Assembly: GCA_022457065.1 (NCBI GenBank)
Contig: JAJGBQ010000005.1
Coordinates: forward strand, 434,001-498,000
DNA: 64,000 nt
Direction: 5' to 3'
Origin: Curvularia sp. ZM96
Lineage: Eukaryota; Ascomycota; Dothideomycetes; Pleosporales; Pleosporaceae
Shown: piece after piece, positions 1-10,583 of the stretch
Numbering within the stretch: position 1 is the first letter of the stretch
Layout: every line of letters starts with the position of its first letter
Position numbers and translations under genes: made by a program
Notes under the pieces: model-generated
The model's input: only the letters and a program-made list of their open reading frames with translations
Told to the model about the DNA's origin: nothing
The model's database searches: none

Positions 1-126
1 CTGAAATTCAGTGCCAAACTATCTATTCTATCAGTAGAACCGCTGGGTACTCTCAAGAGCGTTTTTGAAAATCAATCGTATCTAGCGAAGACATCGACAA
101 TAACGATGAACATTCGATTGAATGCT

Positions 127-430
127 TCAAAAAAGTGATCTCAGGAATTCTTGTAGTTCTCTTGGACTTGTTGGCGGCTGAATGGTTCCGAAAGTTTGAC
201 TTTTGTACTGTTCATAAAATGTGTTCTTCCAGCCAGGGACGGGTTCTAGAAGCGCAAGAATCGATATTGACAATGTTTTGACAGTTTTCCCAGTCCCTTC
301 GTCTCTGCAATAGTAATAGCGCACTTTCGGCCCAAGTATCTGGCGCTCACTCCCTTGATTTAGCTCATCCACGATGAATGCCATGGCGAACGTTTTTCTA
401 GAACCTATTTCACAGAGGATTGATAGCTGT
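127..430 (-). pseudogene. Relic of a NACHT/STAND-type NTPase
   Basis: On the minus strand an 85-residue frame (ATG at 384, stop at 127) contains RYYYCRDEGTG followed by a leucine-rich helix and a W-K-x-x-FYEQYK segment. This is the layout I know from the start of fungal NACHT domains of STAND proteins, just after the P-loop. Reading upstream of the ATG in the same frame gives GSRKTFAMAFIVDEL, which looks like a decayed Walker A (GxxGKT) plus its helix. No effector domain, Walker B or ankyrin/WD repeats follow in frame. I read it as a fragment of a formerly much larger gene. The family assignment rests on motif resemblance only. Confidence 0.45.
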
Positions 431-961
431 GAAGAGTCCGAAGCTCAACATCATTGGATGAAGTCAGAATGAGCTAGTGGAAATCTTCAAGCCTTACCGC
501 TTCGGAGCTCTTTCAGAAGCTTGTGATATCGAAGTCATGTAGCACCAGATAGCAAGACAGCTTGACGCTGGCTCTTATAACGTCTCCCTTGGAGCGCTTG
601 AGAAGTCCCCTAGGGTCTTCGTTTTCATTACGTCATGGCCGTCGGCATTGACAAATATGCGGCTTAGTGGGCGGGCCCCTTGCATATTGGTGTATGGATC
701 GCTTACCTATGCAGATGTCCCAACATAACACCCCCTCGGCTGAGCAACGCAATCATTACAAAACCCTGAAATTCGAAAGTCGGCAGCTTTGACAGCTGTT
801 AGCTCCCGGATCCCTAACCTCTACCCCGCAAGCCATGAACGTATTCATCATCTGCTTCCTCTGATCAACCACAAATCAAGCTTTCCTGTTGCCTGAGTGG
901 CTACAACCAGCAAAGCTGTCTCCACACAAGAAGGGTCTTGGTCTTTAATCGAAAAACCGCT
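431..961. other. Non-coding stretch
   Basis: No convincing reading frame or RNA gene seen. It lies between the NACHT relic and the F-box-like gene and presumably contains the latter's promoter. Confidence 0.4.
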
Positions 962-1642
962 ATGGGATTCAGCAAAGATGAAACCTCGATCAAGGCACGC
1001 GCAGCTCCGGCAAACTTCTTCGACTTGCCAAAAGGGGTGCGCGACAATATCTACAAGAAACTTCTTATCCTACAACATCCGCTCTACATCTTCCAAGAAC
1101 CGAATGTTCCCATAGAGAGCTTCGCGCCCGATAGACCTTTTCGATGGCTTGCTTTGCTCTACACCAATCGACAGGTATACAAGGAGGCCATCACAGTGCT
1201 CTATAGCATGAACCAGTTCCATCTCGTGGAAATCACACCTCTTCAAGCCAACCTCCTTCAATCCTTTTTAGATCGTATCGGCCCTGCGAATGCAGCCTCG
1301 TTATCTCATTTGTGTGTCAATTTTCCCGTGGCAGAGCGATCGGGCGGCGAATCAGGAGGATTAGAGCTCAGCAATGACAGCATGAAGAGTGTAAGGCTGT
1401 ATCGAGATAGGTGCGCTCAGCTATCGACATTGGAAACTGTTGTGCATTACAAGAATTCCAAATTTTTCAAGGAGTCAGAAGATTTTCTCCGAGATACGCT
1501 ACCATCAATCGATCGAGAACTGAGAGCCGTTTCCTCATTGCGCAAAATTATAGTCCGGTTCTTTGACCTTAATGGGATCCCCACCAATTTCGCAAGGGAT
1601 TTAATGCAGGAGCTTGGATGGATAGTAGTGTCAGGTAGTTGA
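962..1642 (+). CDS. F-box-like (2EXR-type) fungal protein
   Basis: Single-exon gene, 226 aa from the ATG at 962 (MGFSKDE...). Residues about 15-50 read FFDLPKGVRDNIYKKLL, the F-box-like opening helix of a large family of fungal proteins, and residues 60-80 read LLYTNRQVYKEAITVLYSMN, the second conserved helix of the same group (leucine, then N/C-RQ-xxxEA...LY). The rest is a variable alpha-helical region. Such proteins are expanded in Dothideomycetes and mostly uncharacterised; some may recruit SCF ubiquitin ligases, which cannot be shown here. The frame is intact and ends at a TGA after a typical C-terminus. Confidence 0.6.
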   Translation: MGFSKDETSIKARAAPANFFDLPKGVRDNIYKKLLILQHPLYIFQEPNVPIESFAPDRPFRWLALLYTNRQVYKEAITVLYSMNQFHLVEITPLQANLLQSFLDRIGPANAASLSHLCVNFPVAERSGGESGGLELSNDSMKSVRLYRDRCAQLSTLETVVHYKNSKFFKESEDFLRDTLPSIDRELRAVSSLRKIIVRFFDLNGIPTNFARDLMQELGWIVVSGS

Positions 1643-1884
1643 ATTACAAGATCTCGTCGAGACTAGTAACCAGCGTGACGTCCTTGTACCAGGGAGTTTT
1701 GGGAGAAAGTTCGATGATATTCTCACCATGAGAGTTGGTCGGAATGAGAGGAGTACTATATCATGTTAGCGATTCTCTGGACATTCTAGAGACTGTAGCA
1801 ATGTACCTTCCAGCTGAGATGCCAAGATCTTGAAGCGTAGCTTTGATACGTCGCGCTACGTCATTGTATTCGCCTTCCAACTAT

Positions 1885-2412
1885 TCATGGGTTTCCCTTA
1901 ATAGCATCAGTTAAACAGTAATAGAATGCGGAGACATTGATTGATGAGTTCATACGGAGTCTTGACAACGATAATGGCCTTTCTTTGTGTAAAGAATGAT
2001 TCCAAGCTCTAAACCTCATCAGGGAAATCCTTATTGGAGAATGTGCCAGCTGTCTGAAGAGGCGGTGTTGAAACGAGAAGAAGGCCATCAGCAGATACGA
2101 TTGATCTTCATAACGTGTTAGTGGTATACGCGGTATGTTACAAGTCCAGCCAATAATGGTAAGACTACCTTCAACAGTTACCCTGTGTCGTGGGGTATAG
2201 AAGTACAGCTCCTTATTTGTGGCTTTCCATTCCTGCACCGCTTTTTCGTAAGAGTCTATACTCTTTCGATGCAGCTTTTCAAGAGTGGGCATATCTATGC
2301 CGCCAAGCTGCACTCGGTAAGCCAGAATTCCATGATTGAGGATCGGAAAAAGATCAATTTGTACATCAGAGTTCCGGTGGCCATGTTGGCTCTGGAGCCA
2401 ACGACAGGTAGG
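1885..2412 (-). pseudogene. Degenerate coding remnant, unidentified enzyme
   Basis: The minus strand from about 2400 reads continuously as protein-like sequence (VQIDLFPILNHGILAYRVQ..., then a helix SIDSYEKAVQEWKATNKELY). It then reaches a segment GWTCNIPRIPLTRYED and continues as AFFSFQHRL. Further on, the most protein-like continuation is in another frame (FPDEV, a stop, then SLESFFTQRKAIIVVKTP), so there is at least one frameshift and one stop. The order of motifs vaguely recalls the C-terminal half of fungal BAHD-like acyltransferases, where a DFGWGKP motif would sit at the RYEDQ position, but the diagnostic residues are absent. I therefore do not name it. No start or N-terminal half is visible. 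Confidence 0.35.
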
Positions 2413-2509
2413 GTTTTGTTAGACGAACTACTATTCTTAGCGTCAAACAAACGGATCTATCTCATGGAAATGCCCAAATGGTCACAGCCATGATGATGAG
2501 TTGTTTAGG

Positions 2510-3289
2510 TGTCAGATAGAACCAATTTTCGGAGACAAAAGATCAGGTCACCTACCCCTCAGCTGGCGCACGGCTCCGCGGAGTGCGCAAACACTAACAC
2601 ATGTCCTTGCAAAGACTTAAAGCTTTCCAGCCCAACACATTTCCTGTATCAATACAACCTCCACGAGCAATACGGAACATATTATGGGGAGTTGTTCTGT
2701 GATTGGTGCCAAGGATACCGCAAAAGCTACTTGAATAATACCGAAACATGACCAAAATGTGTAGTAAGTTCAGCCTTATGATGCTGCAGTATAACAATCG
2801 AGGCACGCGTCGAGATGTTAGTATTAGGAGCTACACTAATACTCAAAGGTTAGGTGTATTAGTGTCGCAGAACTGACTGATTCCACACGGGACCCTGAAA
2901 GATCTGATTCAGAATCGGAGTCCTGCTGATCACGTGAGGCTGACTAAGGTAAGATTCTTGGATAGATAGAGCTCACGGGTAATATAGCTTTAATTCAGTC
3001 ATCTATTTCCCAATTATTCCTACGCTCGTTTTTACCACAACCAACGTCTGTACAGCTTTATTTACTCGAATCTCATGTAACTAAGATACATCGGGCCGAT
3101 AGGCCGGCTAATACTTCGTAGACTCATGCCAGCAAGTACTACTTTTTAAAGGCATTTTACCGTGAATTTCGAAGACGACCTTCGGAAAGTACCAGATGGG
3201 AATCCTGTCTTAGCCTTCGAGAGTTTTAAGAAAGACCGAATCACTAGAAGTCAACCTAAAGCTGTTTCGTTTGTGGCATCATGCTGGAA
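2510..3289. other. Non-coding stretch with one hairpin
   Basis: No supportable gene. A perfect 10-bp inverted repeat occurs at 2833-2865 (listed separately). The sequence is AT-richer than the core region further right and looks like old, decayed DNA. Confidence 0.35.
2833..2865. repeat. Perfect 10-bp inverted repeat (hairpin)
   Basis: ACACTAATAC at 2833-2842 is exactly complementary to GTATTAGTGT at 2856-2865, with a 13-nt loop. A further GTATTAG copy sits just upstream at 2821-2827, so three related 7-mers occur within 45 bp. It could be the tip of a small inverted-repeat element; no target-site duplication was identified. Confidence 0.5.
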
Positions 3290-3470
3290 TTCTTGGGCAA
3301 CGTGATGGGATCTTCTTTGGGTGACGTGCTGAAACTCCAGAGTGTCGCGATGGGATCCCGAGCGTTGCGCTGAGACTCTCAGGTGACAGGCTGGAAGCTT
3401 AAGCGTCTCTTGGGTGTCGCGCTGTCATCCTTCCAGTCAACAGCGACGTGCTGGGCGACATGCTAGGATT
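3290..3470. repeat. Degenerate minisatellite, about 20-24 bp period
   Basis: Seven or more diverged units with the theme GGGTGACGTGCTGGGATCTT can be lined up: for example TTGGGTGACGTGCTGAAACT, AGTGTCGCGATGGGATCCCG, AGCGTTGCGCTGAGACTCTC and GCGACGTGCTGGGCGACATG. Units differ at many positions, so the array is old. The O-methyltransferase gene ends about 160 bp downstream on the other strand. Confidence 0.5.
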
Positions 3471-3626
3471 ATGCAGTTGGAATACTGATTTCTATTGGGT
3501 AAACGATGATTTTGCTCCTGTGATTAAGCCCGCAAAGCCTGTCTCGAATTATAAGCCCCTCGCGGGAGGACCAGTACTTCCTCAACTAAAGCAGTCAACT
3601 TGGGTTGATCCTTCTCTCCCACTTCA

Positions 3627-5263
3627 TCACTTCATCTCCGAATCTGGTAGTACGACTTCCACCAGCCCAACCTGGCTTCGGCAGTCCCACATCTTGAACA
3701 GCTTTAATCCTGCCCTCTCAATAATGTTGCGGAACTCTCGCGGAGTGCGTTCAATGCCGTTCAGTGTAGCCATCAACGCAAGGTCGCGTTGATGTGAGTA
3801 GCGCGTGTAATAACCCTGATCGATCAGTCTCCAATACACTTGATTAGGATGTCTTCTTACCCAATTAGCAGGGAGAGGCGAGGGTGCCGGAGTGAGCTCC
3901 TCTGAACCCAGGGTCGTGTTCATGACCTGATCGCAGATAAGAATCCGCGAACGCGGTCCCATGCTTTGTTTGATAGAAGCCAGAATCCGAACACAAAACT
4001 CGTCAGACCAATCGTGCATTATATACCGAAGCCAATACACATCAGCCTCCTTCACTGGGTTGGGTTCAAAGAAGTCGTGTGAACAGAACTCCACTCTCTG
4101 TTGCGTGATGGCATCGGGATTTTCTCTTGGCCAGACTACTTTCTCTGCTTGCGCCACCATCTTGGGACGGTCCTGGATGATGAATCGTAATTGTGGATAG
4201 ACCTGCGAGAGTTGGAGACTGAACCCGCCTACACCTCCGCCCACATCCACCACGACTGCAGAGCCTAATGAGTCCCAGGGATAATCTGGCTAGGTTGTTG
4301 GCTGGTGCAACTCCTCGTCATAACATGGGACACATACCATATATATGAGCTTTGCCAAAAACCTTACCCCCACCAATCATTGCGAGGTTGAAGATAGCCA
4401 ATTCTGGTCGAGGAACTAGTTCGGAGCCGTTCTTGCCCTCTACTGCCTTGTCAAGCTCAGAACCAAAGGGACCAGGATATCCACTCCGCCCACCATCGGT
4501 ACCGCAGTGGCCGTCTTTCAGGTTCTGTACGGTGATCCCTTCTTCAAACCAGTCCCACCTTGGTTTGTGGGTACCCACGGCTGCCTGGAAGGCTGTCTCG
4601 GCAACGTCATATGAAGAGCCAGTTTTCTTATCGAAAAGGGTTCGAGGGAGATGGTCCGAAGTCGTGTAAAGTTCCAAAGAGCTATTTGTGCGATATCAGT
4701 ATGTCTTCTCTTGAGGGACGAGCCAGACATACAACATGACAATGTATGCTCTGAGAGGTTCGTTGTTAACCAAAGCTGCGGACACACTGTTGTTTGCAAA
4801 GTAGTCGGGCTGAACTTCCTTGAAGATGTGGATGGAGCATAAACAACGCATGATGCGAGCTAACCTCATGCAAAGGCCAGTCAGCACAGCTGCGTTACAT
4901 CCACGTATGGTAATACTGACATAGTTTCAGAGCGTCGCAGCCCGCCTGCTCAGCCAATTTCTTTACTGAAACGCCATTCTCATCGGAGCCAGCTAACATA
5001 TCTGGTATTCTCTTTTCAGCTACTATGTGTAAGGCACGTGACTCAAAATACTGCGTCGATACTTCCATAAGGCGGTTGCTCGGCGTGCTCACAAGCTCTG
5101 TGAGCATGCCAGCCGCAGAGAGCACCGTTCTTTGGGCATCAAATAGCGCTTTCGAAGGCAGTGAATCCTTATCATCTCTGACATGTGTTATTAGTGTAGA
5201 TAGCGCTGTATTCAACAGTGCACCAAGCTGAATGAGCTTTTCGGAGGTTAGGCTGGGGTCCAT
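3627..5263 (-). CDS. SAM-dependent O-methyltransferase (COMT-like)
   Basis: Class I methyltransferase of the plant-COMT-like family that decorates fungal polyketides and other aromatics. Exons 5263-4917, 4864-4733, 4681-4338 and 4285-3627 join in phase to 493 aa; the three introns are 51-52 nt with consensus GTATGT-type donors. The N-terminal half is the helical dimerisation domain (QLARIMRCLCSIHIF; then FANNSVSAALV). SAM motif I, VDVGGGVGGFS, lies at about residue 288, and the catalytic base motif MHDWSDE has its histidine at about 366. The ATG at 5263 is the first in frame. All key residues are present, so the enzyme looks functional. It is next to a decayed MFS transporter, suggesting the remains of a small biosynthetic cluster. 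The substrate cannot be predicted. Confidence 0.9.
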
Positions 5264-5666
5264 AGCGCTATGAAATCCCTGCACGTTGGAAAGTGAGTTC
5301 TTGGTAGATTTGCTTTCGAATTTGGGAGCTTGAAATTATGGTTGAGATTTGAGTACCGTTCGGCTAGGATGATAAGGCATTTAAATACGTGTTATCGCTG
5401 ACGGAACAGCGGGGCGGAGAACCGTGACCTTGCATACTCACCACCCTCTCAGCTTCACCTAAACAATCAACTCCAATTCGAATGCAAAGAGAGTAACAAG
5501 CTGTAGCTATTGGAGCGAGTGATTTGTAGTCGATTGTTAGCCAAACGATGTTAGTACTAGCATGCGTTAATAGTTCTAAAATTAGATTCCATGTAACAGT
5601 ACGGCAGCTTTTAGTTCAAGAAAACTACCCAAAAGCTCGAGCTCTTTTCTTCAGCACTATACCCTC
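5264..5666. other. Intergenic region upstream of the O-methyltransferase
   Basis: About 400 bp between the methyltransferase start and the 3' end of the MFS relic. No other gene seen; it should hold the methyltransferase promoter. Confidence 0.4.
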
Positions 5667-7105
5667 TCAACTGAACTTGCCTGCAAGCACTAGCGCCGAG
5701 TTTGCAAATAACATGCACCCACCATAGATCCACAGCGCATTAAAGCCTCTGTGTTGTTGTATTTGGCCACCAATAGGTGCACCAATCAGTACACCAAATG
5801 AAACAAGTGAGAACGTTTGACCCAGTCGTGTACCGATCATGTCTCTAGCATCGCTGCTCACGTAGATAATAACAGCCGAAGGTTCCAGAAAAGAGGCCGT
5901 AGAACGCCATAAGGGTGATGATGCCGGCCGGGGCTGTGACAGTGATAAATAGTATGCAGAGAAGCCCAGAAATCAAAATACATGCTCCAGCGACATTGAA
6001 TGGACCAATTTTATCTGACAGGAGATCTGGTAGGATGCCTGAAGATTTCGTGAGCTGAAAAGTACAAATGGTTAAGAAGGTCTACTCATGGCTGAAAATC
6101 GAAGTACTGTTCAAGATGGCAAGGAGATAAAAGGCCAGATCTTCATTCATGATGTGTCTATTTATAGTGTACACTTGGGCATAAGAAAAGGGAATGTTAA
6201 GTCCTATAAAGCCAAAGAAGAAGCCTAAGATTATCAAGAAGTATGCGGGAATGGAAAACGCCTTGAGATGAAATAGAGACTGTGACTTAGCAGGAAGCAC
6301 GCGGACCCGCATGACGATGTATGGGACAAGCATCGTAGCTAGCATAATGAAGCTGAGAACGCGGGTAGCCCATCCAAATCTGATCTTTGGTAGTATCTTG
6401 TGGAAGACGATCGAGTAGATAACGCCTTCTAGTGACGATCCTCGAGCCGCAATGCTGGTAGCAGCCCCAATCTTGGTAGAGAAGTAGGTTGAAAGGATAG
6501 CGACACTAGGGACGTATATCAAGCCGGCATCAATACCAACGCAAAAGGCTTGAGCTACCAGGATTTGCCAGTACATATGGCAAATTGATACCTTCATATG
6601 TCCAAAGACTAGCAGGAATGAGCCAACCAGAAAAAGTGCGCGAAAGTATCCAGCATCATAGATGGTCCGGCCAGCACGCCTGTAACCAGCATTAGATAGG
6701 CTTGCACAGATTCAATCCGGGCGATAGCGGATGGAGTAGAATGCTACAGTAGATTCGTTTCGTAAAAGGCCTGGTATGATCCAAATGTGTTTGTGACACA
6801 CCTAAATTGAATCAGCGAAAGTTTTCAGTTGAAGTGCAAGGTATGTACCATGAGTTGGATGTGAGGAAGAATGCACCAAGCACCTGCAGGCAGGCTAAAA
6901 TACCGCCGTCAGGTACCTTAGAGATGTCGTTTATGTAAGGTTGTCTCGACTGCACGTGCTCCAGCGCCGCTCTGTTCTTATTGGCTGTAGTTATATTCTC
7001 ACCAGATTCTTGCCCTTTCGCTGGAAGATCATGAACATTCTGCACCTTATCTGAAGAAGAGGAAGAGATGGATAGTTTCTGAGCTGGATTCTCGTCCGAA
7101 GCCAT
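5667..7105 (-). pseudogene. Monocarboxylate-type MFS transporter, decayed
   Basis: Reads as a fungal monocarboxylate-transporter-like (MCT/Mch) permease starting MASDENPAQ at 7105: cytosolic tail, then PDGGILACLQVLGAFF (TM1), a credible intron, NTFGSYQAFYETN, and the family block ILVAQAFCVGIDAG... GFGWATRVL-like at 6597-6082, ending IGTRLGQTFSLVSFGVLIG. Several lesions break it. There is an in-frame TAG at 6746-6744 (after ETNLL). Near 6661-6670 the frame must shift to pass from GVLAG to IYDAGYF. A second shift is needed near 5880-5895 between FYGLFSG and EPSAVIIYVSSDARD, where family members have a few more residues. The intron junction near 6085 also cannot be closed in phase. It is therefore non-functional unless the assembly has several errors here. 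Confidence 0.8.
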
Positions 7106-8719
7106 GTTTGACGTGTTACAGAAAATGAAAAGTTTTGCATATGTGTTTGAGGCCCACGATTTTGCAAACACAGTGTGATGCAACTTTCCAACGTAGAGAT
7201 ACAGAAAGCTTACTGGTTTATGCAAATCAATATCCGAGAAGTAGATGTTGAATAGCAGACTATAAGTGGAAACAAGACCGTGGGAAGGCTTAAAATAAAG
7301 GCAGAGAAAAGCGAACAAAGTGAGAACTAGATCAATCTGTGGTTGGATTTGCTAGAGGTTATATAGCCTGGTGCAGCGGTTTAGAGTGAAGCGAAGACCG
7401 TAACACTCTCTAAAGCAAGATTGATTGTTCGCCTCTATTAGTGGAGTTCACGAGCACTCTTCTATTCTCCGAAAAGCGTAATGTGTTTCCATAAGATCCA
7501 ACACATCTACCACTATAATTTTTGCCTCACATGTCAGCGTTCTCTCGACAAGAGCGAATGTCTCGGAGCCGAACGACATCTCCAAGCTCAGTATAGCTAT
7601 CATTGGTGGATTTTACATAGAACATTATAATCAGCCTATCAAGCACACGACCCCACAAATAACCATACATACAAGAGTGGGACACGTTACAATAGAGTGT
7701 CTTGATTCCGGTCTGTCAGAATATATCTGGAATTGGTCTGATAATCTAAGCCTGGTTCGAAAAGTTTAGGCGCCAATTTACATGTCGGAGATAGACCATG
7801 CCCGTCAGTCGTCGGCCATCGGCCTTCGGATCTCGGAGGCGGGTACAGTTATGACCGACATGCTGAGTTATGCTATCATTCAACGTGCATACGTGTCGCA
7901 TGTTAAGCTAAGCGCTTGTGAGGGCCAAGAAGCATGGATTAAATGGGTAAAACCGGATGTGGCTCGTACGGGCTGGAATCGGACAAAGGGGGAATTTGTA
8001 TCCAAAGTTGAAGAATGACACGAGAAAAATGGCATGAGATGACAATAGTGACCTGGGATGTTCATGTTGATGCTCAATTCGAAGTCCCGATCATTCGTGT
8101 CAGTCCAAGGGAAGTGGACATCCGCGATGTAGGGTTCGACAATGAGCTTTTCACCGCCAAGTCGAAGTACAACAAATTGCCACATTTATCACGTCATCTT
8201 GCATACCGAGAGCCACAGTCGATGCAATCGAGCAGGATTACCATCCCCGCCGCAGAGCAGCTATTGCTCCCTCTTTTACTAGGTAGAAGATCATAGAATA
8301 CAGCCCTTACACCAGCTCCCGAATCAACAAGCTATGCACTATTCTCGAGGCCCAGTACATGGGGACTGGAAAGGCTACCTGTCGAAACGAGGCTTAAAGT
8401 GCCTACGTGACTGACGTGCTCACCTCGTACATCTATGCCTCATCCTACAATTTCGATCAGATAAGATTATGCAATCTCTGATGTTTGTCCGTGTGAGTCA
8501 AGGGCTAGAAGACTTGACTTCAATTTCGTGTTTGTCAGTCTATCCTCGTAGGGCGCGTGCATATCCGGATTTTCACGGTGCTCCGAGATCTCCGCTCCGA
8601 CCAATCAATCAATCGAGAAAGTCCGAAGCTGGCAGGATATATAGACCGCAGATCCCACTTTGTTGAGGATTCATTCTACAATTCGAAGAGTTAGTTAACA
8701 ATACCAACATTCATAAAGA
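7106..8719. other. Non-coding stretch, 1.6 kb
   Basis: Only short frames are present. The largest ATG-initiated one on the plus strand (7782-8018, 78 codons) has no recognisable domain and no codon or splice support. The last 200 bp should contain the promoter of the oxidoreductase gene at 8720. Confidence 0.4.
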
Positions 8720-10071
8720 ATGTTCTCTGACATTCTTACTCTTCTTTTTCTCCTTCTACGTGACTTGCCCTCGTTCGTTGTTTCAGCCTCAGCCCGTAAA
8801 ATCGCAGCTATAGTCCACTATCACACCTACAAATCTCTACCATCGTCGCAAACAAAAAATGTGGTTGTAGTTGGCGGCTCCTTTACTGGCTATTACACAG
8901 CAAAATACCTGACCGAAACACTCCCCACGGGATATCGGGTCGTCCTTGTCGAGAAGAACTCCCACTTCAATTACGTGTTCGCTTTTCCAAGATTCAGTGT
9001 GATCAAGGGGTACGAGAAATATGCCTTCATTCCATATACAAGCCTAGGAAGGAAAGCACCAAAAGGTATATTTGAGTTTGTGCAGGGAAAAGTCAACAAA
9101 GTGGATGAGCGCGTTATCAGGCTCGAGGGCGGAAAAGAGCTAGAATATGAATACCTAGTCATTGCTACAGGTACTTCATCAGCACTTCCTAGTAAAGTTG
9201 CAGCGACGGAAAGTCTTGATGCGCAGCATGAGTTGAGAGGGTTGCAGGATAAAATCAAGCAGGCAGCACGAATCGCGGTTGTTGGTGGAGGCGCAGTAGG
9301 TGTTGAGCTCGCGAGCGATATCAAGGACTTTTATCCAGAGAAAGATGTCGTGTTGTTACATTCAAGAGACAGGTTACTACCAAGTTTTGGGGAACGGCTA
9401 CACCAGTATGTGATGAAAAGGCTTGGTGAAATGGGCGTCAAGGTCTGGCTCAATGAGCGGCCACAGATCGTGGAGGGAAGTCACACCCTCACACTAAAAC
9501 AAGACAAAGAAGAGACCTTTGACCTCATCGTTAGTCGACTCGCTAGTATCAGAAGTTCTTTGCATCGATCAACTTACATAGCGCAGATCCCATGTACTAG
9601 TCAGCGGCCAAACAGCTCACTTATATCCGACATTTCATGCGAGTCAATATCAAAAGCTTCCTCTCACGTTCTTGTTAGGCCAACATTGCAAATCGCCGAT
9701 GAGCGCTTTCCAAACATCTTTGCCGCTGGTGACGTTGCAGCGACTGGTGGACCCAAGATGGGACGAGCGGGTTACATGCAGACTTTTGTTGTTGTGGAGA
9801 ACATCCTTTCTCTAATCAAGGGCAAGGATAACATGAAAGTCTACAAACCAATGGGTTGGTTAGAAGGCTCGATCAAATTGACTCTGGGGAAGGTAAGTAC
9901 AATTTATAGAGTCTATCGAACTAAGGTCCTGATTACTACTAGGAACATCTTGTACTGTATGCGAGTGAGTCTGCTGGAAGAGAGGTACTCATTTCATCAA
10001 ATCTAGGGAAGGTTGATATCGATGTCAAGAAGCAATGGCGCCTGTTTGGGGAGAATGCAAGTCAGGTTTGA
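8720..10071 (+). CDS. AIF/AMID-like FAD-dependent NAD(P)H oxidoreductase
   Basis: Pyridine-nucleotide-disulphide oxidoreductase of the AIF/AMID (FSP1-like) group, 414 aa. Exons 8720-9529, 9587-9892 and 9943-10071; introns of 57 and 50 nt. Residues 1-25 are hydrophobic, a probable membrane anchor. The FAD-binding Rossmann motif VVVVGGSFTGYY begins at about residue 48, the NAD(P)H motif IAVVGGGAVGVELA lies near 187, and the second FAD motif FAAGDVA lies in the C-terminal third. Exon 3 supplies EHLVLYASESAGREV to the end, matching the family's usual C-terminus. Likely role: NAD(P)H:quinone-type oxidoreductase at a membrane surface; the acceptor is unknown. The first intron is in frame and stop-free, so an unspliced reading would insert 19 residues after FDLI, where the family shows none. 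Confidence 0.88.
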
Positions 10072-10583
10072 GAAACAAAGAAAGAGATCACATGGATGTG
10101 TTTGTCGTATTCCTACACGATGGCACTGTAAGGGATGAGTCGCAATGAAAAGCTAGTCGAGTCTCCCTTCTAGGACTTACGATCTGAGTGGGGCAGTGGA
10201 CCGAACTTTGCTCTGATAACGGGTGCTTAGAGACGACTTCTTACTTCAAAGTTATGAGATGCTCACATGTCTTACTATTCAATGCATACTATTATAAACA
10301 TGTATGATCATAGAGTGGTGCTTGATTCTCTACTATTGGCTGTATTTATGTAAGCAACCCAATGATCTAGTCTCGTGGCCCATGGTTCCATGGACTAGCT
10401 ACTATCCGAATTTCATGCCTTTGACTCATATACCACCTACTACTCTGGTCCCTATTTAGCCTCCTCTTTTCTTCTTACTCTTACGTCCCTAAAGTTCGCA
10501 TATCCAAACAACTGTTTCTAAGGCTCACCCTTATAGCTGACTAAACCACCTTTACTTTCAGATCTAGAATCATATCGCTCAAG
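10072..10583. other. Intergenic region
   Basis: Separates the oxidoreductase and the acetyltransferase, which are in the same orientation. No gene seen; CT-rich tracts just upstream of 10584 look like a fungal promoter/5' leader. Confidence 0.4.

Noticed and set aside
7782..8185. Opposed small frames (78 codons plus strand, 101 codons minus strand)
   Set aside because: They overlap on opposite strands and neither has a family resemblance.
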